A DNA stretch of 64,000 bases from Kordia sp965283645 (GCF_965283645.1 NZ_CBDIPG010000001.1:682001-746000); one strand, 5' to 3'; shown: positions 44,758 to 55,700, numbered from the stretch's first letter. The notes: generated from the letters alone by a model not told the origin. Numbers and translations: made by a program.

Positions 44758-45177
44758 TTATTTTCTTGTATCATCAATAACATCTGTATCTTCATATGTA
44801 ATTACCGTACGTTTTGTGCCTGTAGGTTTTTCTTGAGAGATTATATTGGTTAAGAATATAAAGTCGTTTTTTTCATTAAACTTAAAATTTAATTCACTTC
44901 TGTTTAATTCAAAAACTTTATAAATTAATACTGGTTTGTCTAATACGATTGAATTTTCTTTTCTTACGAGATGAATATCCAAATTCAAAACGCCTGCTGC
45001 CTCTTTTTCTGTATTGTGGTTTTGTAAATCTTCTGTTGCAAAATCTTTTATTTCAACATTCGATAGTTGACTCCAAATGGTGACATAAACATATATTTCT
45101 TCAGCTACTTCTCCTGGGCTTCGAGTTATATGAATCTTAAAATCTTTAATTGATGCTACTGATCTGTTATTTTTCAT
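44758..45177 (-). CDS. Unknown protein upstream of the kinase
   Basis: 139 residues, no signal peptide, predicted beta-rich in the middle (LNLDIHLVRKEN, VLIYKVFELNRSELNF). It lies 6 bp upstream of the kinase gene, so it is probably co-transcribed with the two-component pair. Family not recognised. Confidence 0.55.
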   Translation of the reverse strand: MKNNRSVASIKDFKIHITRSPGEVAEEIYVYVTIWSQLSNVEIKDFATEDLQNHNTEKEAAGVLNLDIHLVRKENSIVLDKPVLIYKVFELNRSELNFKFNEKNDFIFLTNIISQEKPTGTKRTVITYEDTDVIDDTRK

Positions 45178-45265
45178 AATAGTTTTAGTATTTTTTTATG
45201 GTTTTAAGTTAGTAAATTAAACTCTTGTACGTATGTAAATACATCTTTTGTTTATTGTTTAAAAT

Positions 45266-45293
45266 TATAGGGCAATCCGAAGATTGCCCTATA
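45266..45293. terminator. Perfect 12-bp hairpin after the 45308 gene
   Basis: Arms TATAGGGCAATC (45266-45277) and its complement (45282-45293) with a CGAA tetraloop. It lies 15 bp beyond the stop of the 45308 gene; the minus-strand T-run is weak. Confidence 0.7.
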
Positions 45294-45307
45294 AAAACTA
45301 AACTGAC

Positions 45308-45985
45308 CTATAAACTTGGATCTATATGTCTAATTAATGAAGCATCCAACGATCTTGCATTTTCACCTGCTGGAATAAATCTTCCTGTGCTAGAGTCATA
45401 TTTTACAGAAATCGTATCAACTCCACCACCAAATCTTAGCTGAGTCATTGGAGAAGTTACTGTTGTTATTACAGTATTACTTGTTACCTGTGATTGTAAC
45501 CAAATGTAAACCGTTGTAAATGGTGTCATTATTGCGGTACTAGCTAATAATACTGGAACTGCCGAAACTGCATTTCCTGCGATTTCTGTTCCGTTTACAT
45601 TTGCATCTTGGAATAACCCAACCGTCATATATGGTCTCTCTGCATATTTATTTTCTAATGCATAAGAATCAGGAGCTCCACCACTTGCGGGTCCAGAAAT
45701 TGTAGCGTTACTTTCTAACGTATATAGTTTATTTTGAATCGCTCCAACGGGCACTCGTGATAGTTGACTAAGCTTAGCTCCATTTACAATTTGACTCGTA
45801 GAAGCATAGATTCCATACTCTTCTTTCCATGTTAATGTATTTGCTTGCATTGGTTTAAAAACCTGCCAAGCTACATTTGGATTTTCTCCTCCTGTTGGTT
45901 TTGCAACGATAATATTAGTTCCAGTAGTATATATTACTTTTAACTGGTCGTCTGTAAACGCTGTTTTCAAATTAAATGTTGACAT
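45308..45985 (-). CDS. Unknown 225-residue protein with conserved leader
   Basis: No signal peptide. Starts MSTFNLKTAFTDDQLK. Beta-rich, with a hydrophobic stretch about 135-160 (AVPVLLASTAIMTPFTTVYIWLQ). Composition is low in charge and rich in Thr, Ala and Gly, like a structural or pore-like protein. It shares the leader motif with the 46064 gene and the lanthipeptide gene, so the three may be expressed together. I do not recognise the family. Confidence 0.5.
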   Translation of the reverse strand: MSTFNLKTAFTDDQLKVIYTTGTNIIVAKPTGGENPNVAWQVFKPMQANTLTWKEEYGIYASTSQIVNGAKLSQLSRVPVGAIQNKLYTLESNATISGPASGGAPDSYALENKYAERPYMTVGLFQDANVNGTEIAGNAVSAVPVLLASTAIMTPFTTVYIWLQSQVTSNTVITTVTSPMTQLRFGGGVDTISVKYDSSTGRFIPAGENARSLDASLIRHIDPSL

Positions 45986-46012
45986 AATAGTATTGGTTTT
46001 AACTATTTCTCC

Positions 46013-46042
46013 TACTCTATTAATGGCTTTTCGGATTGCGCC
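46013..46042 (-). promoter_or_regulatory. Conserved leader motif, copy 2
   Basis: Minus strand: ATCCGAAAAGCC, then ATTAATAGAGTAGG, ending 27 bp before the ATG at 45985. Confidence 0.6.
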
Positions 46043-46063
46043 ATTCCCTATGACTGTTTTGAA

Positions 46064-46534
46064 TTATGAACAATTACATTCATCATTCTGAGCAGCTAAT
46101 AGTAGTAATGCGAGATCACCTGATGATAATTCTTCCGTACTTTTTGCAGCTAAAACTGGCATTGGCAATGAAACTGAAAATGATTTACTCACACATTTTT
46201 TCCCAACTGGCCAAGGCAAATTAATGCAACCTTCTAATTTCAAGTTGAAACTAATAACTTGTTTTGTCACTTTAAAATTTCTAATGGATACTTTAATCGA
46301 TACTCTAGAAATTGGTTTGAATTCAAAATCAGCATCTGCACTGAATGAAAACGTTTTTGAATAGTTTCCAAAAGGTGTTTCTGCAATCAATCTTATTTGT
46401 ACTGAACCATTTCCGTTTGCTGTTAATTCGGCACAAACTCTAAATCCTGCTACTTTAGGAGTGCATTTTCTAACTGATTGTACATCGAATCCTTCGTATA
46501 CTTCGTTACTTTTTACTGCTGTAATTGTTGACAT
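46064..46534 (-). CDS. Unknown 156-residue beta-rich protein with conserved leader
   Basis: Starts MSTITAVKSNEVYEG. Alternating strands (VQIRLIAETPFGNY, DFEFKPISRVSIKVSI), four Cys in the body and a short helical tail (SGDLALLLLAAQNDE) ending CNCS. No export signal of a known type. The MST- start, size and shared upstream motif tie it to the 45308 gene. Family not recognised. Confidence 0.5.
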   Translation of the reverse strand: MSTITAVKSNEVYEGFDVQSVRKCTPKVAGFRVCAELTANGNGSVQIRLIAETPFGNYSKTFSFSADADFEFKPISRVSIKVSIRNFKVTKQVISFNLKLEGCINLPWPVGKKCVSKSFSVSLPMPVLAAKSTEELSSGDLALLLLAAQNDECNCS

Positions 46535-46562
46535 AATTGTTTTGGTTATAATCTTTTACTCT

Positions 46563-46591
46563 TACTCTATTAAGGTTTTTCAGATTCCACC
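46563..46591 (-). promoter_or_regulatory. Conserved leader motif, copy 3
   Basis: Minus strand: ATCTGAAAAACC, then TTAATAGAGTAAG, ending 28 bp before the ATG at 46534. It is the least conserved copy. The rest of 46535-46889 holds a possible REP-like repeat near 46761 and no gene. Confidence 0.6.
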
Positions 46592-46760
46592 TGTAGTAAT
46601 GATCATTATTTTTGTACACTCCAAAACTAGGTCAGATACACGTGCTATAAAACACACGTATACGGTATATTTGTCTCACCTATTTATGTGATATTTTTGT
46701 TTGATATAGAATAAATTATGCTTCAAACCCTTGTAGATATTGAAAGTTATTAGTTTTAAA

Positions 46761-46787
46761 GCTTCTCGACTGTGCTCGAAGTGACAC
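46761..46787. repeat. Possible REP-like intergenic repeat
   Basis: The stretch CTTCTCGACTGTGCTCGAAG, followed by TGACAC, is an imperfect palindrome resembling short extragenic repeats common in Bacteroidetes genomes. Only one copy was noticed in this window. Confidence 0.3.
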
Positions 46788-46889
46788 AAGCGATTTTATA
46801 AAATTTTGTAGTTATAGAATTGATCTCTTATGTGAAATGCACATCAAAATAAATTTGTATTTGCAATTTTATTTCTTCATTTTTAAAAG

Positions 46890-47267
46890 ATGAAAAGAGT
46901 AGATAAATCGATACGTTTGGCGAATTATTTAATTGATATTGTTGTAGTTGTTATGATTACAATCGTCTTAACTATTATATTCGGTTCACTTACAGGTTCA
47001 GAAAAGTTATTGATTTGGTTTGTGGCGTTTGTCTATTATTTCATTTTAGAATCGCTTACGGGACAAACGCTTGGCAAGATTGTAACACATACTAAAGTTG
47101 TGATGAAAGATGGCTCAAAAGCAAATGTGATTCGAATTTTTATGCGTTCGTTTTTACGCATTGTTCCTATTGATGCATTTTCGTATCTTTTTGGAAATCA
47201 TGAAGGTTTACACGATTTACTTTCAGGCACGCGTTTGGTCAGAAAAGAAGATGATGCTTCTTTGTAG
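46890..47267 (+). CDS. RDD-family membrane protein
   Basis: 125 residues. The family's N-terminal R-x2-x-x-D is replaced by RLANYLIDIVVV; then two or three helices, with GQTLGKIVTHTKVVMKDG and IFMRSFLRIVPIDAFS typical of RDD proteins. Function unknown, sometimes transport-related. It is convergent with the eCIS ATPase gene with only 9 bp between stops. Confidence 0.8.
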   Translation: MKRVDKSIRLANYLIDIVVVVMITIVLTIIFGSLTGSEKLLIWFVAFVYYFILESLTGQTLGKIVTHTKVVMKDGSKANVIRIFMRSFLRIVPIDAFSYLFGNHEGLHDLLSGTRLVRKEDDASL

Positions 47268-47276
47268 CTATTTTAA

Positions 47277-48581
47277 TTACACCATTCTACCTTCTTTTAT
47301 AAATTCACGTTGTATCGCTTGAATTAAAGTTGCGTTTGATAGTGTATCTTCTTTATTTGCTAATGCCGTTAAGCAAGCATATTGAACAATGTTTACAATG
47401 CTAGCTCCTGTAACTTCATATTCTTCTGCAATTCGATGTAAATCGAGTGCTTTTGACATAAATGCTTTTGGAATATATTTTCCCCAAAGTTCACGACGTT
47501 CATCAACACCTGGATTTTCAAATTCGATAATCGATTGAAATCTACGTGTAAAAGCTTTGTCTATATTACTTCTGTAATTGGAAGCTAGAATGACCAAACC
47601 TGAATGTGATTCTATTCGTTGTAGTAAGAATGAAACTTCCTGATTGGCATATTTGTCATGCGCATCACGAACGCCTGTACGTTTTCCGAAGATGGCATCA
47701 GCTTCATCAAAAAAGAGAATCCAATCTTTATTTTTGGCTTTGTTAAAGAGTTGCGATAGATTTTTTTCAGTTTCTCCAATGTATTTAGAAATTACTAATG
47801 ATAAGTCAATTCTGTACACATCTTTCTTGGTGTGTTTTCCCATTAAACTAGCCGTTAAGGTTTTTCCAACTCCTGGCGCACCAAAAAACATAACTTTATA
47901 CCCTGGATTTATTTTGCCTTCCATGTTGAAGTCGGTTAGTAATGTATTGTTGTGTTCCATCCAAACCAATACATTATTGACTTCATTAAGTGTTTTTTTT
48001 TGCAAGACTAAATCGCCCCATTCCATGCTTGTTTCAAGCAATTCTGCTGGGAAATCTTGACTTAGTTTTGGTTTTGAGATTGATCCGTACACAAACAATT
48101 CAATGTATTCATTATCAAGCAATAACTTTCCACTGATTTTGGGTTCACCTTCTGGCGCACTTCCTAAAGATAGTATTGATTTTTTATGAAATATATGACT
48201 TTCATCAAATGCTTTTATGGCAAAGTTTCTGGCCATAAAATTATCGTCTGCAACTATATAAAGTGCAGTTTCTCCCGTTGGAATGATTCCGCGATAGTTG
48301 GTTCCTTTGACACCTCCAAACTCTGGGAAATCGCTTCCATTTGGAAAGTATTCAGAGAGTATATTGGTTAAAAAACCTGGAGAAACATGTGGTAATATGG
48401 AGAGTAATAGGATGAGTATTTCAAAAATTTGTAATTTATTTTCTATGACAAATTTTGAGAATTCTGAATTATCTTTAGCAAAATCAAACTCAGGAAAATT
48501 AACTTCTTCGTCACTTCCTGAAGCTTGTACAAGTCTATACCGTACCGCTTCTTTTATATAATTAATGATTTCAATTTTCAT
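47277..48581 (-). CDS. eCIS AAA+ ATPase (Afp15-like)
   Basis: 434 residues. N-terminal domain of about 200 residues, then a AAA+ module: Walker A FFGAPGVGKTLTAS (about 230-243), Walker B ILFFDEADAIFGKR, sensor 1 VILASNYRSNID, arginine finger FTRRFQSIIEF. This matches the ATPase conserved in contractile injection loci, believed to help assembly or cargo loading. It is the last gene of the minus-strand locus that runs from beyond 64000. Confidence 0.85.
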   Translation of the reverse strand: MKIEIINYIKEAVRYRLVQASGSDEEVNFPEFDFAKDNSEFSKFVIENKLQIFEILILLLSILPHVSPGFLTNILSEYFPNGSDFPEFGGVKGTNYRGIIPTGETALYIVADDNFMARNFAIKAFDESHIFHKKSILSLGSAPEGEPKISGKLLLDNEYIELFVYGSISKPKLSQDFPAELLETSMEWGDLVLQKKTLNEVNNVLVWMEHNNTLLTDFNMEGKINPGYKVMFFGAPGVGKTLTASLMGKHTKKDVYRIDLSLVISKYIGETEKNLSQLFNKAKNKDWILFFDEADAIFGKRTGVRDAHDKYANQEVSFLLQRIESHSGLVILASNYRSNIDKAFTRRFQSIIEFENPGVDERRELWGKYIPKAFMSKALDLHRIAEEYEVTGASIVNIVQYACLTALANKEDTLSNATLIQAIQREFIKEGRMV

Positions 48582-48692
48582 GATATGTACAAGAATTTTA
48601 ATCGTGGTGTTGGAGGTTATGTATTCTTTGGGATTTTAAAGATTTAAAGTACGGAAGAATCCATAACATATACTACGGGAAAAACACCTATT

Positions 48693-51446
48693 CTATTGTA
48701 AATTAGTAGTATTTACTATTGAAAGATGCTTTTGTATGCTGTCAATATTCCTTTTGATACCGTGATCACTTTCCAATACTCTTTCATAGTATAAAAGTGT
48801 ACTTTTACTTAAATGTCTTGCCAATGTTGGCTCATACGTTTCCCAAGAACAGTTATTTTCATTGGTTTCCGAGTATTTGTATATTTTTTTATTTTCCTTA
48901 TTTAAGAAGTCTTTTAGCAAGTCTCGTAATGTTGCATCTTCAATTTTACCTCCAATAAATGTTTCTACATTTTCAATACTTATGATTCTTGGAAGATAGA
49001 TTGGAATGTGCGTTACTTTGTATTTTTTTGAATTGATGACACTATCTATTGAGTCTTTTAGTTGACTTTCAGGTTTTCTACCACGCTTTTGCAATCGCTT
49101 TATTAAATCACTAAAGTAGTCAGGATTTTTGTCTAGGTTGGCGCCAGCACTAATAACTGCGGATAAGTTTCCTTGTTCTTTTTCATCAAACTTAATAAAT
49201 GCTATTGCTGGATGTTGTTGTTTAAATTCTTCCAGCAAATGTTTTACATAATTACTGAGTCCATTAATAATTTCGACAAATACAACATTCGTTTCTGGCA
49301 TAATGATAGGATCTTTACCTCTTTTTAGATTATCATACCAATCTAAACTTGTGAGCAAACCACTATTATCAATAGCTCCAGCATCAATATAATGTCCGTA
49401 ATTTTTAATTTTTGCTGCAGGACTAAATCCTGGAAATCTATTGGTACACGAAACTCCTTGATAGAATGAAACAGCTTCTCCATTGGCTAATTGTGATAAG
49501 TTATCTGCGTTTAAAAATAGATCTTCATCATTATACCAAACAGAACAAAATACACCGCGTCGTCCGTTTGTTTTAGCTGTATTTACTAACAAAACTGGAA
49601 AGTATGTGTTGGAGTCGTATATATTTTGTTTCCAATAGGATAAAAACGAATTATTATCGAGCAATCTACTCTCTTTTCCTTCTAAAATATTTTGATATGC
49701 AACCATTGAATAATACGCTCTGTCTTTGTGTGGAGCGGCATATGCGTTTAATGGAAATACTTTTCTAACAAAATCCCAACCAAGCGTGTATGAGATATCC
49801 ATTGAAGCAAAGTCTGTCAATGCTACTTTATCAATTTTGTTTGTAATTGCATCGTATTCATTTTGATGTTTTCCAGCAAGTACTGAATACATGGAAAGTC
49901 CCATCATACCACCTGAAGCACCTGAAAAAGAAGCTGTTTGTTGTAAAAACTTTCCACCTGTTTTTTCCTGTATTTCATTCAACACTTTCATTGTCCAAAT
50001 GTTCGCTTTTAATGCACCTCCATGAGAAGCCACAAAGAATAATGGCTTGTTGTTTTGTACTTTGGTTTTTAGCACAGCTTTGTAGGTTTCAATTTTGAGT
50101 GAATCTTTTCGAACTATATGTGTAGCATCCGTATCTAATTGATGTACTTTTCGTTCTTTAAATAGTAAGGTTAATGATATAAATACGATCAACAAACTAA
50201 TACCATACGCAACTACTTTTTTACTTCTTCGGACAACGCCTCCTTGTTTTTCTAGCGATATAATTTTTGAAACATTATCACTTGAATATCCGAGTGTGTC
50301 ATAGTATTCTTTACCGTTTATTTTTCCATCCTTAAACGCATCCGATTGTCGTTTGATGGCTTGCATTACAAATAAATATTTTAAAATACACGCCAATGTG
50401 TAATAAGCTAAATAAATGTATGCCAACAATATAGGCATTGCATTTATAAAGTATTTCCAACCAAAAGCAACCGCTAAATTACTTTGAACTAAGAGTAGAA
50501 ACATTGCTACTGCAATGATAAAGAAGAATAGAATATAGTTAAAATCTATACTGATGAGTCTGATAATTGGTGCGGCGCTTGAATCGTATATTTTTGATCT
50601 GAACAACCGAAAGTAGATATACGTTATTGATAAAAAGAATGTTAATAGTTGTAATAAAAAGTAAGTTGTACAGTTAAATCCTCCAAAAATTGAAATTCCA
50701 ACTAATAATAATATTGACACCGTAAGAATTGATAAAAAGAAAATCTCTCCTCGTTTGTTAAATTTTTTATAAGCGTCTGTTGAATCTGTAGTTTTGTTTT
50801 CTTTTTTATAAGCTTTGTTTTCTTTGTCAATAACTCGCTTTTTTTCTAGCATAATTCCCATTACTATAAATGGAACGATGTAACATAGAATTTTTAGACC
50901 ACCGATAACTTCTCTACTAAATTCAGCATATAAAAGTTTTGGTTTGTACGTTTCGTGAATGTAATAATGCCAAATACAAAAAATGAACAAGCCAAGTGTA
51001 TACCGTAAGTATTTTGCCATATAATCTGGTTCATATTCTTTCTTGTTTGGATTTAGTTTTAAAGGCTTGGTTTTGTAGACAAATATATTGTAAACGCCTA
51101 ACCACCTGTGGATATACCAATAATTTTCATCTTTGCTATCGTTGATATCTTTGGCGTAGTAAATGTAGATTGGATAGTGCGAAATGACTAATGCGAATAC
51201 TGAAATGATTACATAACAAAGTATGAGCGAAAATGGTCCGCGTTCAATCATATCAATTAAAAGTGTGTACGCTTGATCTAACGCAAGTACCAATAAAAAT
51301 ATAACGGCTAATATGATAAGACTTAAGAAAGAAGCACGCCTAAACTTATTGAACGAAGCGAAAAACTTATAAATTCCTTTGATAAGACATGTGGGGAAAT
51401 TTTTAAGGCATTTGATTACTTTTTTCATAAAACTTGGTTGATTCAT
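48693..51446 (-). CDS. Patatin-like phospholipase with large membrane domain
   Basis: 917 residues. The N-terminal half has about ten membrane helices. The C-terminal half holds a patatin-like hydrolase: oxyanion region SHGGALKANIW (about 470), nucleophile elbow SFSGASGGMMG (about 505) and catalytic Asp in YIDAGAIDNSG (about 690). This suggests a membrane-bound lipid acyl hydrolase. Its place between the eCIS ATPase and the toxin genes is unusual; it could be an accessory of the injection system or a chance neighbour. Confidence 0.75.
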   Translation of the reverse strand: MNQPSFMKKVIKCLKNFPTCLIKGIYKFFASFNKFRRASFLSLIILAVIFLLVLALDQAYTLLIDMIERGPFSLILCYVIISVFALVISHYPIYIYYAKDINDSKDENYWYIHRWLGVYNIFVYKTKPLKLNPNKKEYEPDYMAKYLRYTLGLFIFCIWHYYIHETYKPKLLYAEFSREVIGGLKILCYIVPFIVMGIMLEKKRVIDKENKAYKKENKTTDSTDAYKKFNKRGEIFFLSILTVSILLLVGISIFGGFNCTTYFLLQLLTFFLSITYIYFRLFRSKIYDSSAAPIIRLISIDFNYILFFFIIAVAMFLLLVQSNLAVAFGWKYFINAMPILLAYIYLAYYTLACILKYLFVMQAIKRQSDAFKDGKINGKEYYDTLGYSSDNVSKIISLEKQGGVVRRSKKVVAYGISLLIVFISLTLLFKERKVHQLDTDATHIVRKDSLKIETYKAVLKTKVQNNKPLFFVASHGGALKANIWTMKVLNEIQEKTGGKFLQQTASFSGASGGMMGLSMYSVLAGKHQNEYDAITNKIDKVALTDFASMDISYTLGWDFVRKVFPLNAYAAPHKDRAYYSMVAYQNILEGKESRLLDNNSFLSYWKQNIYDSNTYFPVLLVNTAKTNGRRGVFCSVWYNDEDLFLNADNLSQLANGEAVSFYQGVSCTNRFPGFSPAAKIKNYGHYIDAGAIDNSGLLTSLDWYDNLKRGKDPIIMPETNVVFVEIINGLSNYVKHLLEEFKQQHPAIAFIKFDEKEQGNLSAVISAGANLDKNPDYFSDLIKRLQKRGRKPESQLKDSIDSVINSKKYKVTHIPIYLPRIISIENVETFIGGKIEDATLRDLLKDFLNKENKKIYKYSETNENNCSWETYEPTLARHLSKSTLLYYERVLESDHGIKRNIDSIQKHLSIVNTTNLQ

Positions 51447-51504
51447 TTTGTAAGAAATAAATATACAAAATAGTTTTTTTGGTTTTTCTAACTACATATA
51501 GGTA

Positions 51505-52158
51505 TTATTGAGGTATTGGTTTTCTTATTTCTGTCGCCATTTTTCGGTACATATCTTTTAATTGTACCAATTGATCTTCTTGAATCGTAGCAGATGCTTG
51601 TAATTCTTTAATATTGATTGCAATTTTACGCGCTAAAGTTCTTTTGTCTTCTATGCTTTCAGGCTTTTGCCTTAAGTATTGATGTGTTTGTGCAAACTTT
51701 TTTAGGTCTTTTGCAACTTGATTTGTTGTGTCTTTTGCTAATATTTTTTCTGAATAAGAAATCGTTTTTTGATCATTTCCCAATGCTAAATACGCTTTCC
51801 CTATTTTTTTAACGTCTTCAGGTTTTGTAGAAACATCATTTTCTTTTGCTTCTTCTTTAACTATAAGATTTACTTTTTTAGTGAGTTGCTGTTTAATTTC
51901 TTCATTTTCAGGACATTTTGCCAATGCATCCGTAAGTGATTCTACATCGGCTAGGACTTCTTCTTTTTTGTATTCAAACAACCCTGCAACATTTGCTTCC
52001 GATATTACCGAAAAGCCCATCATGATGAATGACAGAATCATAAACCAAATCATTTTTGTCATAGGTTTATCTTTTTTAAATAGTAGAAACATAAAAGCGA
52101 GCGAACATAAAAATAGTGTTCCTCCGCAAATGAGTAATATGAGTTCTGTTGTTTTCAT
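51505..52158 (-). CDS. Membrane protein with helical tail
   Basis: 217 residues. Two N-terminal membrane helices (about 6-27 and 36-55), then a long Lys/Glu-rich helical domain (about 65-215) with TPR-like spacing (LALGNDQKTISYSEKILAKD). Function unknown; it sits between the immunity-like gene and the patatin gene. Confidence 0.55.
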   Translation of the reverse strand: MKTTELILLICGGTLFLCSLAFMFLLFKKDKPMTKMIWFMILSFIMMGFSVISEANVAGLFEYKKEEVLADVESLTDALAKCPENEEIKQQLTKKVNLIVKEEAKENDVSTKPEDVKKIGKAYLALGNDQKTISYSEKILAKDTTNQVAKDLKKFAQTHQYLRQKPESIEDKRTLARKIAINIKELQASATIQEDQLVQLKDMYRKMATEIRKPIPQ

Positions 52159-52173
52159 GGTAGTTGGCTATTA

Positions 52174-52734
52174 TTATTCTGAATATACTTTATTGAAAAT
52201 CAAACCAGTAAAGTTCAACTTTTTGTATAGCGTATAAAATTCTTCTTCAAAAACTTTTGTATCACTGTGAACAAAAATCTCTGTTGTGTATGTTTCTGGA
52301 ATTTTGAATAATGATGAATTGGTAAATCTATTTTTCAAAAAACTATACTCCGTAATATCTCCTTTGGTATTATCTTCTAATAATTCCCAAGTTGTTTTCT
52401 CTTCATCCAATACATTAATTATCTCAGTTATATTTAAAACGTAGTAATTTTCTTTTTTAATAGTAATTGGTAGAATTTCTCCAGCTCGTTCAAGTATATC
52501 ATACAATTCACTATCATACACTTTCTGATCAAAGACAAGCGCACTAGTTGTTCCAAACGAAAGGAAATTTGTAGCAGTTAAAGTAGGATTGAATATATAC
52601 CAAATACTATCTTTCCAAAAATCAGCTTTCTTTTTTCCATCAAATATTTTATATTTTAATATTTCTAATCCTTCAATGTCAGGTAAAACTAAACGCGTTT
52701 CATTCTGATCAATATCTATTTTGTATATTTTCAT
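52174..52734 (-). CDS. Imm11-family-like immunity protein
   Basis: 186 residues. The C-terminal part (KNRFTNSSLFKIPET...TEIFVHSDTKVFEEEFYTLYKKLNFTGLIFNKVY) matches the ending of Imm11 (DUF1629) immunity proteins, F-x-E-E-F...L..L.F.GL.F..V. It lies 9 bp after a toxin with a C-terminal AHH nuclease, the standard toxin-immunity order. Confidence 0.65.
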   Translation of the reverse strand: MKIYKIDIDQNETRLVLPDIEGLEILKYKIFDGKKKADFWKDSIWYIFNPTLTATNFLSFGTTSALVFDQKVYDSELYDILERAGEILPITIKKENYYVLNITEIINVLDEEKTTWELLEDNTKGDITEYSFLKNRFTNSSLFKIPETYTTEIFVHSDTKVFEEEFYTLYKKLNFTGLIFNKVYSE

Positions 52735-52743
52735 ATTATTTTA

Positions 52744-55700
52744 TTATTTGTATTTAAATGTTCCTGATAACAAATCTGCCTCTATTTTACGTAATGCCGC
52801 TGGTAAATTTCCAGGTCCTTTAGCTTGAGCCGCTAATAATCTTCTTTCAACTTCTGCAAAATATGGCCCTGTATGAACAACAGAATGTGGTATTGCTGGT
52901 GGTGCTGCATGTTTTTTACTCGTTTTAAGAAATACTCCATTAATGGCATCATTAAAGTCTATTCCCTCAGATTTTAATATTGATCTTGACAATGCGGCTC
53001 TTGGATCAGTACTTGCTACCATGTGATGTGCGGCTGTGTTGGGCGGTCTGGTTTTTCCACCTGCTACCATATTATCACCTAGTTTTTTAGAATGTACACT
53101 CGTAGCTGATCGTCTTGATTTTACAATATCTGCTAATTCCGCTTTAGTTTTATTAGTTTTTAGTGCATCATTTAATTTTTCAATTTCTAACTTGTACGCA
53201 GGTGGATCATCAATCTTTAATTTTTTCAAGAATTCATCATAACTATCACTTACAACTACTTGTTTTCTAGTTCCTTTTGGTCTATTTCCTATAATTGTTC
53301 TGTCACCAGTAGTTGAATTTCTAGGCTTTATTCCTGTAGGGCTTCCAGTGCCTACATCTGCATGCGAAACCGTTGTATTTCCATGTTCATCCGTGCGTTC
53401 TTTTACTAAGATTACTTTCGCATTAAATTCTCCCCAAAGCTCTAACCAACGACCACTTTTTTCAAGCCAAATTCTTCTAAATTTAAATTTATCTAATATT
53501 TTCTGACGTAAGTTACTTAATTTTTTAGTTCCCTTTCCTACTACTCCACGCATGTATACAACTAAGCGTGTTCCTTTTATTTTTGCAGCTCCTTTTCTTA
53601 CTATGTTACCAACACGTGTTGTGCCTTTACGTATGAAGTTTGCTCCTTTTACGAGTTTTTGACCTATTCTAGTTGTTTTAGCGGCGGCTACAATGCGTTT
53701 GAATACTTTCCCCATTCCTAATAGAATTTTATCTAATAAGAATTCCATTACTATAACAGCCATTGCTAACGCTAATGATTTTCCAGCTCCAACGGCATCA
53801 CCTGCCCAGGCTTTTTTAACGTAATCCCAAATGTGCCCCATTGCTTGATATACTGCATATGCTCCGAAAATGATTATCATTGCTTTTACAATAATATCTA
53901 CAGCAGCAACTAATCCTGCTCCACCTGTAAAAAAGGCTATTAATCCTGCCGCAATTAAGGCGGTAACTAACGCCGCAATAATCCAGACTTTATTTTTATT
54001 CCAGAATACTTGCAATCCTGTCATCATTTGACGTCCCATAAACGCCAAACGTGTTGCAACGTCTAAACGTCCCGTTTTTGTTATTAATACAGCCGGACTG
54101 TTATCCATATTTGGTGTTGAAGCAACTTTTCCTGGTTGCGGATCTGTATTTCCAACGTTTTCCGATTCTACCAACATTTTATTGTTGTAATGATCAAGTT
54201 TTTCAGAATTAGACATCGTTATCCAATCTGGATTTGGCTTTTCTGCTGCTTCCTCCATTGATTCGCTTGCTGTTCCTGTACGTTCATCAACAGATTGTTC
54301 TACTTGTGGTGGAAGCGCATATCCTGCCGCATCTGCCGCTGATGCTTGAAATTGTTCTGTAGTTATTGCATCTGCGCCAGCACCTCCAAGCTCTAAAGGA
54401 ACACCTTCTTGCATTTGTGGCAAATCTGCTATTAATTCTGGATCAAGTGTAACTGCTGGATATGGTTCGAGTGTGACATCATTATCACCTAGTTTTGATT
54501 TTGTCAGCACGGATTGTAAATGATCAGGTATTGCTGTTGTTGTACTTGTGGCATCTGTTGTTTGTCCTCCTGCTTTTTTCCCCATAGCCGCCGTCCAATT
54601 GTCTTCTTGCCCAATTGGAACTTCAAAGTCTTTTAATGGTTCTGCCGGATTTCCGCCTAAAGCAACTTCTGCTAATGCTCCAAAGAATTGACCTGGTGCA
54701 TACAACGCTCCTAATTGAAGATTCCATAGAAAACGTATGATTTTTATGAGACCAGTTGTTAAGAATTTCATTGCGTCAAGCAGTAAATTATAGAATGCTT
54801 GGTATAATGCCAATATTGCATCTAATGCCGCACCTAACAAATCAAGTAAAGCGTTTACCGCTTTTTTGAGCCCTTCTGCTAAGACATTTACAGCTTCTAC
54901 GGCAAGGTTTACTGCTTTGTCAATTGCCGCATTGAACTTATCGCGGAGTTTCGGGAATGCCGCTAATGCTACATTCACCAATGCTTTTAGGGCTTCACCA
55001 AATACTTTAATCATTCCAACTATGGCATCTCTGGCAAGATCAATTAATTTGTTTGCAAACTTTTTAGCGGCTTCAATGAGTCCTTTTACAAGTTTACGAA
55101 GTCCATCAAAGAGCTTGTTCAATCCAGCTTTTAGCGCATCAAAGAAACTGCTTACGGCATCAATAGCTCTGTCCCACCAACTTTTCTTTTCCGAGTCTTT
55201 TTTGGCTTGTGCTTTTTTACGCGCTGCTTCTCTGTCTGTTTTCGCTACTTCTTTGTCTGCTTCTTTCTTAGCTGTACTATATTCTTTGGTAATTTTTGTA
55301 TCTGCATCTTTGACTTTTTCGTCTATTTGTCCATCAATTTTTTTCTTTTCAGCATCAGATTTTTCGCCGTATTCTTTTTTGACGTTTTCATTTTCTTTTT
55401 GCCATTCACCTCGTTGTGCTTCAACTTCAGATTTTGCAGTATTTTGTGCTTGTTCTTGTTCTTTTTTTACACGTTGTGTTTCAGTATCTATAGCATCTTC
55501 AGATTTTTTATGTTCTTTTTCCTGATCGGCTTGCATTTTAGCATATTCTTCATTTTGCTTTTGCATGTCAGGTGCTAATTCTTTGTCAATATAACCTTTT
55601 GCTTGCGTATCAAAACTACTTTTAATTTCTGCTGAAACTGTTGGTATTTCTTCAGAAAGTGCGGTTGTTTCTGGTGGAGCTGATAGTTCTACCGTAGGTG

